NCBI RefSeq assembly: GCF_004379255.2
Contig: NC_056044.1
Coordinates: forward strand, 8,348,001-8,412,000
Length of the DNA stretch: 64,000 nt
From: Salvia splendens
Taxonomy: Eukaryota; Streptophyta; Magnoliopsida; Lamiales; Lamiaceae
Direction of reading: 5' to 3'
Numbering within the stretch: position 1 is the stretch's first letter; every line of letters begins with the position of its first letter. A model generated the notes under the pieces. The model saw only the letters and a program-made list of their open reading frames with translations. It did not search any database and was not told the origin of the DNA. The translations under genes were made by a program, and so were the position numbers. Below are positions 44,815 to 55,787 of the stretch, in pieces.

Positions 44815-46769
44815 GAGCATTTACAATGGCGACGAGCGGACCGGCTAGCCGATTCCCGGCGCTGGCCGGTTCGCTCGCCGAACCATTGCAGGCAGCGAGC
44901 GGCAATTCGGCAAGAAAATCGGCGAGCGCACGCCGATTTTCGGGAGCTGGCCGATCCGCTCGCCGATCGGCTGGCCGCCATTGCAGGCTCCCGATCGGCT
45001 AGCGATCGGCCAGCCCATTTTTTTTAATTTATTTAATTTTTGAAACACCATATATACGCGATTTACACGTCATTTTCATTCACACCACTTGTTTTAACGA
45101 GTTTTCTCTCTATTTTAATTTCTGTACAAGATCAACAATGCGAAATGAGTAATGCGGGTGGTAGTAGTGCTGGTAGTGGTGGGGATGCTGAGGAGTACGA
45201 ACGGCAAATGAACGAAGAGTTGGAGGCCTATACGTCCAGTGAGATAAACCGGCTGATACAAAGGGCCTTGCAGCCAGCGGTACCTCGACCTCGACCCGTT
45301 GTCCACCGCCGAGCAAAGATTGAACGGGATCACGTAGCTACTTATCAGCGGCTATATGAAGACTACTTCGCACAAGAGCCACGGTTTAACGCCAACCTTT
45401 TCAGGCGGCGTTTTAGGATGAGCAGGGCCATGTTTATGCGTATTGTTGACGCTTTGGAGAATCGATATCGGTGTTTCCGCTTCAGGCACGATGCAGCTGG
45501 CAGACCCGGCCACACACCTATTCAAAAGTGCACGGCGGCAATCAAGCAGTTGGCCTACGGAGGCGCGGCAGACATGTGGGACGAGTACCTCCACATCGGT
45601 GAGACGACTACCCTTGAATGTATGAAGTATTTCTGTCAGGACGTGGTTGAAATATTCCGTGATCAGTACCTTCGAAGCCCTACCCCCGAAGACTGCCAGG
45701 AGCTGATGCAGATGCACGGGAAAAAGCATGAGTTCCCGGGTATGTTAGGCAGCATAGATTGTATGCATTGGGAGTGGAAGAACTGTCCCACTGCCTGGAA
45801 GGGGTTCTACACGACCGGCTACAAGGGAAAGAATCCCACGATGATCCTCGAGGTCGTAGCTGATTACCGGCTGTGGATTTGACATGCGTATTTTGGGGTA
45901 GCCGGGTCGAACAACGACCTCAACTCGTCGCCCCTTTTCAACGAGCAGTGCCATGGCGTCAGTCCGGCCATCAGTTTTGTCGCCAACGGCAACCGGCATG
46001 ATATGGGCTACTACTTGGCGGATGGGATATACCCTAGGTGGCCCGTCTTTGTGAAGACAATCAGATGCGCATCAGATGAGAGGAAGACCTACTTTGTGGA
46101 ACGGCAGGAGTCGGCGCGCAAGGACGTGGAACGCGCATTTGGTGTGTTCCAGTCTCGATGGGCGGCAATTAGGGGTCCAATGCGTTTGTGGCATGTCGAC
46201 TGCATTGCTGATATAATGTACGCCTGTATTATCATGCACAACATGATTGTCGAAGATGAAGGTGTACAACTGACTAGTTGGGCCAACGACGATAATAAAG
46301 CCGGTCCAAGCCACGGCGTGGCCGCCCCCAACTTACGAAGCGGGGTACCTCACGATGAAGCCGGCCGCCTCCAAGAACATGCCGACATGCGCCAAGTGGA
46401 TGCTCATATTCGACTCCAAAAGGATTTAATTGAAGAGTTGTGGGCCCGGAGGACTGCACGGCGTTAGTTTTTTTAATTATGTAATTTTTTTAATCTACCT
46501 TTTTTTAATTATGTAATTTTTTTTAATTAATGTACTTTTTAAATTAAATATTATTATTGAATTTTCTCGTATTTGTGTCGTAAATTTAATTCCGTATTTT
46601 GTGTGAGTGTTAATTATTTGTTTTTTATAATTTTATTTATTGTGGTTAGCCTATTGCTTGTCTAGTTGCTTGTCCTGATGATGTGGCAGAAGGAGTTTTT
46701 AGTGCTGATGATGTGGCAGGAGGAGTTTGTGGCTAGGCTATGGCGGACCTATTGCTATTGGAGATGCTC
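44815..46769 (+). mobile_element. PIF/Harbinger-like element, copy B, with both ends and TAA TSD
   Basis: Ends GAGCATTTACAATGG and ATTGGAGATGCTC are inverted repeats flanked on both sides by TAA (44812-44814; 46770-46772), the 3-bp TSD typical of PIF/Harbinger. A GC-rich subterminal region with repeated CGGCGAGCG and CCGATCGGC words follows the left end. The single transposase frame nearly fills the element. No Myb-like partner ORF is present in the 1955 bp. Confidence 0.9.
45145..46467 (+). pseudogene. HARBI1-like (DDE_Tnp_4) transposase, copy B, one in-frame TGA
   Basis: A frame of 441 codons including the terminal stop runs from the ATG at 45145 to 46467 and is interrupted only by TGA at 45880-45882. 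Blocks in order: a Gly/Ser-rich N terminus, [67 protein letters not shown] (first catalytic Asp), the LWI-stop-HAYFG block, YYLADGIYPRWPVFVKTI (second Asp region), QESARKDVERAFGVFQSRW (catalytic Glu region) and IMHNMIVEDEG. The TGA replaces the Trp codon that is TAG in copy A. HARBI1-type proteins are endonuclease-like transposases; a single stop is the only visible lesion. The first ATG after the promoter-like AT run was chosen. Confidence 0.87.
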
Positions 46770-46772
46770 TAA

Positions 46773-47818
46773 GAGGCTTGAACGAGGCAATAATGCCACA
46801 TCAGATTTGAGATCTCCCTTGGAGTGCTAAGTAGACACATTATAAAAGGAAGCCCCAACATTTAGATAGTGGATTGCACATTGGGTACAATTTCGAACCA
46901 TGAGCATGTAACTCGTAAGAGTTTTTATGATCTATTGGCGTCATGCTTAGTTTCAAACATCCTTGGTTATTTTATATTTTGTGCCCTATATTAAGTATTG
47001 ACACTCACCTCTCGAGTCTTTTAAAATACAACAGAACATTCAATTATTGATCAGATAATTAAAAACATTAGGAACATGAATTATTAAAGTAAAACGAGAT
47101 CTATATATTGGATAAATAATCAGGAAAATATGATGATCAACTATTCTCAAATCCTAGAATCATAAGAGGTTGGCTACTCATAGACAAAAACAAGAAAAAA
47201 TATGGTTAACATAAAGCTAACTAGACAAATCCTCGTGGAGAATTCTGCACTTTTAGTCTTCCATGAATTATTTTCATTGCTTTGCTTGATCGATACCAAA
47301 ACTCTTAGATGGTGTTTGAACCAAAACCTTATGGCCCTATTTTTAGTTGAGAAGAGATTGAGTTATAAAAGGCGAGAAATCTGCGAAAATTCCTCTTTAC
47401 GGATAATTCCTATGGACCACCGAGTTGAAAATATGCGAACTCGATGGACCATTACCCATGTTCTAAACTCTCCGCCGGACTGTTGGATTGGTTTAGACTC
47501 CATGTATTGCTTAGTTTGAGGTTGGTGTCCAATGAACCTAGTTGACCACTAATATGAATCTTGTGGATTTAAGAAACATAAACACACCCATGACAAATAT
47601 TTCAATAAACCCAAAAATAACCAACCAAGAAATAAAACAACAAAAATGGTGACAAAGAAAAGAAGATGAAAGTGTTACGAGTTAGATTAATGTTTGGGAC
47701 CTTGGACCTTCTCCAATAAGATGAAGACAATCCATATGCTACTTTCACCAAAACAAAACCCTAATGGCTCTACTAAAACTAGCAATACAAGAACTAGTAA
47801 AGCATACATTAACATCTA
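46773..47818. other. spacer without a recognised gene
   Basis: About 1 kb between Harbinger copy B and the Ping/PIF-like element. No conserved frame was seen; the longest open stretch (47202-47519) has no recognisable motif. Confidence 0.55.
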
Positions 47819-50069
47819 GGTGTGGTTTGGTTCGTCAGATAAGCATAGATAGTGGTTGTTTTCTAATGTTTTCATGTGTTTGGTTCAATATTTACCTTTT
47901 CTGAAAGACCTAAGTTTTGTGCACTGGCCCGCTCCATAAATTCACATTTCTGTAGTTAGTGTATCTGCACAAAATTGAGAGATAGCATATCTTTTTCTCA
48001 TTTTTTTTATTTATACCTTACATAATATACCAAAACTACCCTTTCTTTTACCCCTATATCCATTTATCATATTTGTGCGTACATATCACCATTTTTGCCG
48101 CCTTCAACCTAAGCTATTTTAAAAACTACTAAGGTCTGCAGCAGTTTTTTGAAGAAGGTACATTGAAACCCCACATTGACTTCAGCGTGAAGAGAAGGTT
48201 AGTATTCAGAGATTGGATTTTCTGTGCATTAATAGAGTACAAAAGCCCTAATTTTTTTCCACAACATCGGAAGAACATTTTGTGTCAATTAATTGGCAAT
48301 CTGGGTTACCCAATTATGGTTTTCAAAATCGTCTTCTTTATTCGATTGGGTTCAATAAGTCATCTCGTTTGAAAGCGTCAAAATTCATTCTTTTTGTTTT
48401 GGTTTGCCAAAATTTCATGTGGTGCTGCTAGACAAAAAATTGGTAAGTTTTTATTTTAATTTGCTAATCTTTTCTTAGCAATATTGAACAATATACAGTG
48501 TTGGAATCGTTTCATATTGATGTGATGAAAAGATTGTGTTATTGAGGATTGTGAACAATCGTGATATCCATCTTCTATGCATATATGCTTTTGTCCATAC
48601 TTTTTTTAGTTTCAAGTTTATGCTGCCAATACATATCTTTATGAAAGATTTGGTTTGGTGTCTTCATATATTTCATTTGTTTGACAAAGCAATTATATTT
48701 ACTCCTAATTGCTTGTTGATAGATGGATCGAACTTCTAAAAAGAAAAAAATGTGTTGCATATGATGGAGGATATTATACGGAATTATCTTGTAGCTCGAC
48801 TATGTATCATATACCTTATCCTCAAACGATTGGGTCGACACAATAAAAGGAAGAGAACTCAACTTGTACACCTTATAGCATCAACGACACAGTGCATAAA
48901 CAAGTCAGCCACATGAACAGATTGGTTGGTGTTACTGACACGGACAGCCTGGTCAATCTTAGGATGGACCGGAATGCATTTGGTAGGCTATGTGCATTGT
49001 TCTGATAGCTGGGTACTCTTCGTGACAAGCGGTTTGTGTATATTGAAGAACAAGTGGCCATTTTTTAGGCGTATTAGAACATCACAAGAAGATTCGTATC
49101 TGCGGGTTTGATTTTTTGCGGTCGGGCCATACTATTTCATGCTACGTCCATGAGGTACTTCGAGCTAACTTGAAAACGCACACATTGTTTATCGTCAAAC
49201 CTGAGGCAATACCTGATAATTATGTAGACTAGAGATGGAAACATTTGAAGGTACTTTATTGTTGTGACAAGGCCGAACAACAAAATATTTTATTTATAAT
49301 TTTCACCAGATCACACTTATTCTTGTTGTTCAACGTGTTCGACTTACATGCCTTGAATCTATTATGTGCAGGGTTGTCTCGGTGCTCTCGATGGTACTCT
49401 CATAAATGTTTTGGTTTCTAATTCCGACAAACCACCTATCAAAACAGAGACTACAAATGCAATGATTTGTATATGCAGCAACAAAATACAGTGTTCATAT
49501 TGACCTCCAAACATGTAAACACAAAAGAGAGAGTTTGAACCCAACAAACAGAATGGCTTAAATAAAACATAGTTTGTATATGTAGCAGCAAAATAGAGAG
49601 TTTGAATCCAACAATCTCAAACTTGAGATCCTTTACAAATATCAACAAAGAGAGCAACCATCACACATACCAAAATGATGTAATAGATGCATAAGCATAT
49701 ACCAAGTGTGCGGAAGGTACTTACCGTTGTGTGAGCTTAGGCGAATCGGTCGACATCGAATTGCAAGAGTCGCAATGAGGGTTTGTATGGAGGCAGACGA
49801 CGGTAAATAAGAGCACAGAATTTACAATTCTGACGGGAGGAACAAATTATATTGCTAGGGTTCCATGAGCACAAAGTTGGAAATAAGGGAATAAGTTGAG
49901 GGTACTGGTGGAATTTTGATTAGTTCATTGTTGCAAGACACTCCAACCAAGCACAAGAAAAGAATTCGGTAGAATTTAGCCTTACATACCGTAAACCAAG
50001 AAAAAGAGATTTCCTAACCAACCTTCTCCCTTTTCTTGAGAAATAATATCTGACGAACCAAACCACCCC
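47819..50069 (+). mobile_element. degenerate Ping/PIF-like Harbinger element
   Basis: Inverted ends GGTGTGGTTTGGTTCGTCAG and the inverse of GGGGTGGTTTGGTTCGTCAG bound about 2.25 kb. Inside, broken plus-strand frames show two PIF transposase blocks. LRMDRNAFGRLCAL then GTLRDKRFVYIEEQVAIF lie near 48955-49070. GCLGALDGTLINVLV with SDKPPIKTE lies near 49373-49450 and holds the first catalytic Asp. Stops and frame changes are frequent and the rest of the catalytic domain is missing. The flanking trinucleotides (CTA and TAA) do not match exactly. This is a different lineage from copies A-C. Confidence 0.75.
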
Positions 50070-50709
50070 TAATCTTAGTCCGACAAAAGATTAAATGCTA
50101 CAAGAAGGGATTTTGATAAGCCTTCAAAGATAAAAAGGGTGCTCAACATTGAGACTTTTGAAATGTTCCACAAATGTTCAAAGCTGCCCAAGAACAAACC
50201 CTAGAGTAGTATCTATACTTGGGGGGAGAGTTCCAAAACAAGCTAAAAATTCGAAAAGTAGTGCAAAATTGGTGAGTCGTCGGGTTTGTTATGGAATGCA
50301 GCCAACGGGTTGCCAAGAGTGCCTTGGGATACGCCGAACAAAAGCAACGAGTCGTTGGGTTTGTCAGAGGCTCGAATTTGTTGAGTCGCCAAGATTACAA
50401 TTGGATTTCCCGAACAAAGCTGGCAGTTGTTGGGTTCGCGATGCTTACGAACTCGGCGACTCGCTGGATTTCTCAAAGTTTTATGACTCGCTCGACGAGT
50501 CGCTAGGTTCTCCAGTAATGCGAAGTTGACGACTAGCTGGGAATGCATGACTCTTCTCCCACAATCCACTCGGCTTCCACTCGACTCCAAACACGGTCTT
50601 CCGCTTTCGGGAGTCCATTGCTCGAGCTTCTTCCTCTATGGCTCGATTCCTTATGAGTGTGCTTAACGCGTCTTGCATCCATCGGGTCATGGATCTAGTT
50701 CTCGGTCGA
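50070..50709. other. spacer without a recognised gene
   Basis: Short open frames exist on both strands but carry no family motif. Words such as GAGTCGTTGGGTTTG and GAGTCGTCGGGTTTG recur, hinting at an old repeat. Confidence 0.5.
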
Positions 50710-51039
50710 TGGAGTGCTGGGGTTTTTATACTAAAAGTTGCTTCGAGCGTACATATCCTTGTACAGTTACTCATGCATGTATACAAGAAACTCAACATCC
50801 ACTTCGAACCTTTAATATGAGAATAAATACATTAATATAATAGTTTATTTAATGACACCGATGCATTAAATGAATGAGTCTACGACTTTCTGCATTGTAG
50901 GTCAAGTAGTGAATCTCATGGTTCATAATAGGAAACTTGATAGGCTTTGACTAACAATTGGAAAGGTTGCAGTGTTTGTACGATGGCTCTTTTCTCTCTA
51001 GGAAAGGTTAACAACACGGGTGTGGTATAACACTGAACT

Positions 51040-51597
51040 AGGGGTGTGCATTCGGGTTTCGGTTCGGTTTTTTGTCAAAATCGAACCAAAACCGAAAAAC
51101 CGAATTTAGGTCAAAATCCAAACCGAACCGAACCCGAAAAACCGAAAAACCGAAACCGAAAAATCGAAAACCGAACTTAAAAAACCGAAAAACCCGAACA
51201 AAACCGAAAAAAAAACCGAAAAACTCGAAAAAATAAATATAATATTAATATATTTGTGTGTAATTTATTTTATTTTATATATACTAATAGAATATTTATA
51301 TATAATATAAAATTAATAATACATATAATATATAATATAGTAGAATTTATTAAAAGAATATACTATATATTATATATAATATAATATATTAAAATATATT
51401 AAATTAATAGAATATATATATAATTCGGTTATTCGGTTTTTCGGTTTTTTTCTTCACCCGAACCGAACCGAACCGAAAAACCGAAATTTTTGTATTTTCA
51501 AAACCGAACCGAAAAACCGAAATAACCGAACCGAATTTCAAAATTTCGGTTTGGTTCGGTTCGGATATTCGGTTTCCGGTTTTTTTTGCTCACCCCT
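51040..51597. mobile_element. nested 558-bp element with AGGGGTG ends and TTCGG-rich core
   Basis: The ends AGGGGTGTGC and GCTCACCCCT are inverted repeats. A perfect 10-bp direct repeat, ACACTGAACT, flanks it (51030-51039; 51598-51607). Subterminal regions are runs of CGAACCGAA/TTCGGTTCGG words around an AT-only centre. It is a non-coding MITE of hAT-like or Mutator-like origin; the 10-bp TSD does not fit the usual 8 bp of hAT. Confidence 0.83.
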
Positions 51598-51684
51598 ACA
51601 CTGAACTGATCCTACAAGAGAGTATTCTTTATTGCTACTACTGAAAGATAGAGAGTTTAGTATTTTTTACTCTTTGCAATAATA

Positions 51685-51900
51685 CTCCCTCCGTCCCACC
51701 TCAAGTGATTGATTTCTTTTTTGCTGTTGTTTTGCGAAGATGATAATAAATAGTTAAAGTGGAGAGAAAGTAAAGTAAGAGAGTCGTATCTACATTATTC
51801 TTTTACTTAATTTACTTTCTCCTCACTTTAACTATTTATTATCATTTTCACCAAGCACGTACCGAAAAGCAGTCAATCACTTGAGATGGTACAGAGAGAG
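51685..51900. mobile_element. Stowaway-like MITE 3 (nested in solo LTR)
   Basis: Starts CTCCCTCCGTCCCACC after TA and ends in worn GGTACAGAGAGAG before TA. The inner arms TCAAGTGATTGA and TCAATCACTTGA confirm an inverted-repeat hairpin. Confidence 0.83.
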
Positions 51901-52140
51901 TATTGTATATATGTTCATTTGATTATTACCACTTTAGCTTATCAAAATGCAAGGGTTTTTCGTAACTCAAAACATGATATCTTATGTGAAAATAATTAAA
52001 AGACTAGAATATATTAAGAATATTATTGCATTGAATTCGCGTGCCAAGGGTAGTATGGTTTTATCCCCAAGAGGTGTTTGGAAAAAGATTTTATTATTCA
52101 GTAAAATTGGCCAATTGGAATTTATTCCATGAATAATAAA

Positions 52141-52968
52141 GAGTAAAGCCCAAAATTGGTCCTGAACATATGCCCATTTTATCATTTTGGTCCTAAACTT
52201 TATCTTTTGAATTTTTTGGTCCTGGACATTTCAAATCGGATCACAATTGGTCCTCCGTCAACAATTCCGTTAATATTTAACGGTCAACGATTTTAATCAC
52301 AATTTTGACCAACTTAAACAATTTTTAATTATTTAATCATCAAAAATATTTTTTTAAATAAAATCATAAATTATTTATTAGAAATAATTAAATAATTTTT
52401 AAATAATTAAATTATTTATTCCAACTTAAACAATTTTTAAATAACAAAATTATTTATGATTTTATTTAAAAAAATAATTTTGATGATTAAATAATTAAAA
52501 ATTATTTAAGTTGATCAAAATTGTGTTTATCATAAAAAATCATAAATTATTTATTACAACTTATTTATTACAAATTAAACAATTTTTAAATAATTAAATT
52601 ATTTATGATTTTATTTAAAAATAATAATTTTGATGATTAAATAATTAAAAATTGTTTAAGTTGGTCAAAATTGTGTTTATCATCAAAAAATCATAAATTA
52701 TTTATTACAACTTAAACAATTTTTAAATAATCAAATTATTTATGATTTTATTTAAAAATATATTTTTGATGATTAAATAATTAAAAATTGTTTAAGTTGG
52801 TCAAAATTGTGATTAAAATCGTTGACCGTTAAATATTAACGGAATTGTTAACGGGGGACCAATTGTGATCCGATTTGAAATGTCCAGGACCAAAAAATTC
52901 AAAAGATAATGTTTAGGACCAAAATGATAAAATGTGCATATGTTCATGACCAATTTTGGCCTTTACTC
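52141..52968. mobile_element. Mutator-type foldback MITE with long TIRs and 9-bp TSD
   Basis: The ends GAGTAAAGCC and GGCCTTTACTC are inverted. A perfect 9-bp TSD, AATAATAAA, lies at 52132-52140 and 52969-52977. The inverted arms extend about 200 bp (GGTCCTGAACATATGC, CGGATCACAATTGGTCC and AACGGTCAACGATTTTAATC all recur inverted). The centre is built of repeated blocks of roughly 110-130 bp carrying TTTGATGATTAAATAATTAA. It has no coding potential. Confidence 0.88.
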
Positions 52969-53672
52969 AATAATAAATGAAATTCCAAACTTGAAAAATT
53001 CTTTGGAAAAGATATTAATTTAATTCAAGTCCCACAATAGACAAAATAATTAAATAAAGTAAATCTTAAAACACGAGAAATATTATAAATCAAAATGGAA
53101 CCCAAGTTTTAGTAACATGGGAATTGGATGGGAGATCAATATTATTTAAATAGTGACACAAAATAATATTACATTGAATATATATTACGTCATGGGTTAA
53201 TTGATTTAATTAGTAAATATTCATTGGGCTAGCCCAAACCAATTCTTCCTTGGATCCCTAACCTAGCCCACATAATACTTTATAAATAGAGATGAAAAGA
53301 AGACAATCAATTTTGTGCCCTAGCCTCCTCTAGCCCTAGAAATCGGCGCCCCCAGTGTAGAAGAAAGAAGAATTTTTTCTAGCTCTCCTCGTGTAGATTT
53401 AGATCCAATTTGTTGTGTTCTTCGTGACACAATTAGGGTTCTTTTCTTCGAAATTTCATCTAGATCTATTAAGGTTATCTAAGATTCGCCCACGCGAACG
53501 GATAATTACGAGCATGAGAATAGGTTAGAAGATCCGCGGTTGAGACAAGATCCTACACGTGGAGAAAGTGCTAACCACGTCAATCCTTTGAAGGATCAAA
53601 ATGTAACAGTCGAATCTACAACAAATATGCATGTTTTATTTGTTTATGATGTGTTTATCGTGGGTCTATATA

Positions 53673-53936
53673 CTCCCTCCGTCCACGAAAAATAGGGCAC
53701 TTTGTGAATGTCACGAGTTTTAATGTAGAATTGGCAAAGTAAGAGAGAATGGAAAAAAGTAAGAGATGCGTAGTGTTAGTAGAATGTGGGGTCCACATTA
53801 TTAGTATGAGAAAAAGGAAAAAAGTAAGAGAGAAGTAGTGATAGTGGAATGTGGGTCCATATTATTTGAATGTGCACTATTTTTCGTGGACAACCAAAAA
53901 TGGCAAATGTGTCCTATTTTTCGTGGAGGGAGGGAG
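53673..53936. mobile_element. Stowaway-like MITE 4 (nested in solo LTR)
   Basis: Ends CTCCCTCCGTCCACGAAAAA and the inverse of the same (TTTTTCGTGGAGGGAGGGAG), flanked by TA. It is a near-perfect terminal hairpin of 264 bp and probably one of the younger copies here. Confidence 0.9.
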
Positions 53937-54152
53937 TATATTGCATGAAAATCGGATTTAATCACATAATCACCTAAATAGATCCATAAGGATCCATTTA
54001 TATATGCGCCGTTCTGGTGCGCTAACCCCAACATGGAGGTCCTTCACGGGGTTGCCACATGATGTGTGTTGGTTGGATTCGCATCAACCACCGACTATTT
54101 AAAGCTTGCAGTTCCAACTTCAAACTATATTACTTTATATTCTTCACATCTA

Positions 54153-54382
54153 CTCCTTTTGTTTCATAAAAATAAGAACTTTGGAAACGACACGAGTTTT
54201 AATGCAAAATTGGTAAAGTAAGAGAGAGGAAAAGAAAAATTAGTAAAGTAAGAGAGATGAAGAGAAAAAGTAGTGGAATTAGTGTTAGTGGATTATGTGG
54301 TTCATTTTCTAAAATGGAGAATTTCTATTTTTAGGAAACGGACAAAAAGGAAAAAATATATATTATTAGGAAACAGAGGGAG
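54153..54382. mobile_element. Stowaway-like MITE 5
   Basis: Left CTCCTTTTGTTTCATAAAAA and right TTAGGAAACAGAGGGAG, with TA on both sides. It is non-coding. Confidence 0.8.
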
Positions 54383-54595
54383 TATTAAGTTAAATCTTAA
54401 CCAAAAAAAATGTTAAATCTTAACCCCTAACACTTGTGAAATCCATGTATATCACGTGAGACATCCCCACAAGGAATACGACTCAAGTGATGTGGGACAA
54501 ATGGAAAACTAAGTTTTATGGAGCTCAGTTTGCCCAACTGGTTAGTCCAAAATATGAAAGTTTATGATTAAACTTGAAAAAATTACTCCCTCTAT

Positions 54596-54797
54596 CCCCT
54601 AAAAATAGAAACTCTTTCATTTTTGGGTTGTCCCCAAAAATTAGAAACTTTCTATATTAGGAAATTTCTTTCTCTCTAAAGAGGTGAGACCCATTTTCCA
54701 CTAACACACTTTTCTTTCTGTTTTTCTCTTACTTTACCAATTTTGCATTAAAATCCGTGTCGTTTCAAAAATTTATATTTTTAGGGGACGGAGGGAG
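54596..54797. mobile_element. Stowaway-like MITE 6
   Basis: Left CTCCCTCTATCCCCTAAAAA and right TTTTTAGGGGACGGAGGGAG form a strong inverted pair flanked by TA. Confidence 0.88.
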
Positions 54798-54898
54798 TAT
54801 AACCTAAATGACTCGTAGTCGAAATAAGTACATTATGTAAGATATCACGACGAAGGCTACATATTTTGTCACGTTGACCTAACTATATTTCGATTCTA

Positions 54899-55113
54899 CT
54901 CCCTCCGTCCGCCATTAGGAGTCTCATTTCTTGGCGGCACGGGTTTTAAGAAATGTTAAGAGAAGTGGGTGGAAAAAAGTTAGTAGAATAGGGGTCTCAC
55001 TTGTATATATTAGTTTTGAATGAAATGTGAGTGGAATAAGTTCGTGGAAGGTGGGGCTCTATTACCATTTATGATAAAAGTGAACCGAGACTCCTATTCA
55101 CGGACAAATGGAG
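54899..55113. mobile_element. Stowaway-like MITE 7
   Basis: Left CTCCCTCCGTCCGCCATTAG and right CACGGACAAATGGAG, flanked by TA. The inner arms GGAGTCTCATTT and GAGACTCC pair. Confidence 0.83.
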
Positions 55114-55144
55114 TATATAGCTTTATTTCTCTCATTTTATATAC

Positions 55145-55401
55145 TTCCTCCAATCAACCATGTATGTCCATATTTGATCGGTCCGAACTTTAAAAAGTTA
55201 TTGACTTTGTGTATAATAGTGATTGAAAAAGTTAGTAGAACGTGAGTTCTACTTTTATATACAGTTTTATAATAAATGTGAGTAAAATGAGTTAGTGGAA
55301 TGTAAGTTTCACTTATTAAAAATAGTAAAAATTAAATTGAGACATTTATTAAAAATTATACAAATAAGAAAATATAAGATATTTAATGGGATAAGAGAGA
55401 G
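55145..55401. mobile_element. Stowaway-like MITE 8
   Basis: Worn ends (CTTCCTCCAATCAACC; GGGATAAGAGAGAG) flanked by TA. The internal organisation resembles MITE 7. Confidence 0.65.
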
Positions 55402-55787
55402 TATTTCTTATCCCATCAATTCGTGCAATAAATTGATTAAGTGGAGTATATAATACAAGTATTGAAATAGGTACATAAGGTAAGACATCAAGATAATGAC
55501 TACATATTTTGTCACCTTGACCTAGCTAGTAATGCAATACGTTAGGAAAGAATTACATCAATGTTTGACATTACCTTGCCCTAATTTTAAATGTAACGAA
55601 CTTCGATGCCAAGTCGATGAGATGATGTAATTATTTCATTTCAGATTGGTATCACGATTAGGATAAGTTAATGAACGGGTTATGCTCTATATTTGAAGTT
55701 TATCTATGCTCCTTTGTGTTGTGGCTAGTTTTTACTTGAAATATCATGTATTATTAGATGATATTGTTACTTCACGTGTATTGTTAA
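55402..55787. other. spacer with a worn direct repeat
   Basis: The text near 55470-55535 (CTACATATTTTGTCACCTTGACCTA) repeats that at 54830-54893, before MITE 7. This suggests an older duplicated segment into which MITEs 7 and 8 inserted. No gene was seen. Confidence 0.55.

Larger units (their letters stand above)
50715..54033 (+). mobile_element. solo LTR of the same family as 29057-30542, with four nested elements
   Basis: A perfect 5-bp TSD, TGGAG, lies at 50710-50714 and 54034-54038. The ends are TGCTGGGGTTTTTATACT and GCTAACCCCAACA, matching the diverged ends of the other copy. Shared internal words include GGTTGCAGTGT, GGTGTGGTATAACACTGAA and AGAAGATCCGnGGTnGAG followed by CACGTGGAGA. 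The span is 3319 bp. Subtracting the nested elements (51040-51597, 51685-51900, 52141-52968, 53673-53936) and their TSDs leaves roughly 1.4 kb, close to the 1486 bp of the other copy. It is in plus orientation and has no coding content of its own. Confidence 0.85.

Noticed and set aside
45880..45882. In-frame TGA as a recoded (selenocysteine or read-through) codon
   Set aside because: Plants do not use selenocysteine insertion in this way, and the sister copy has TAG there, so a nonsense mutation of Trp is simpler.
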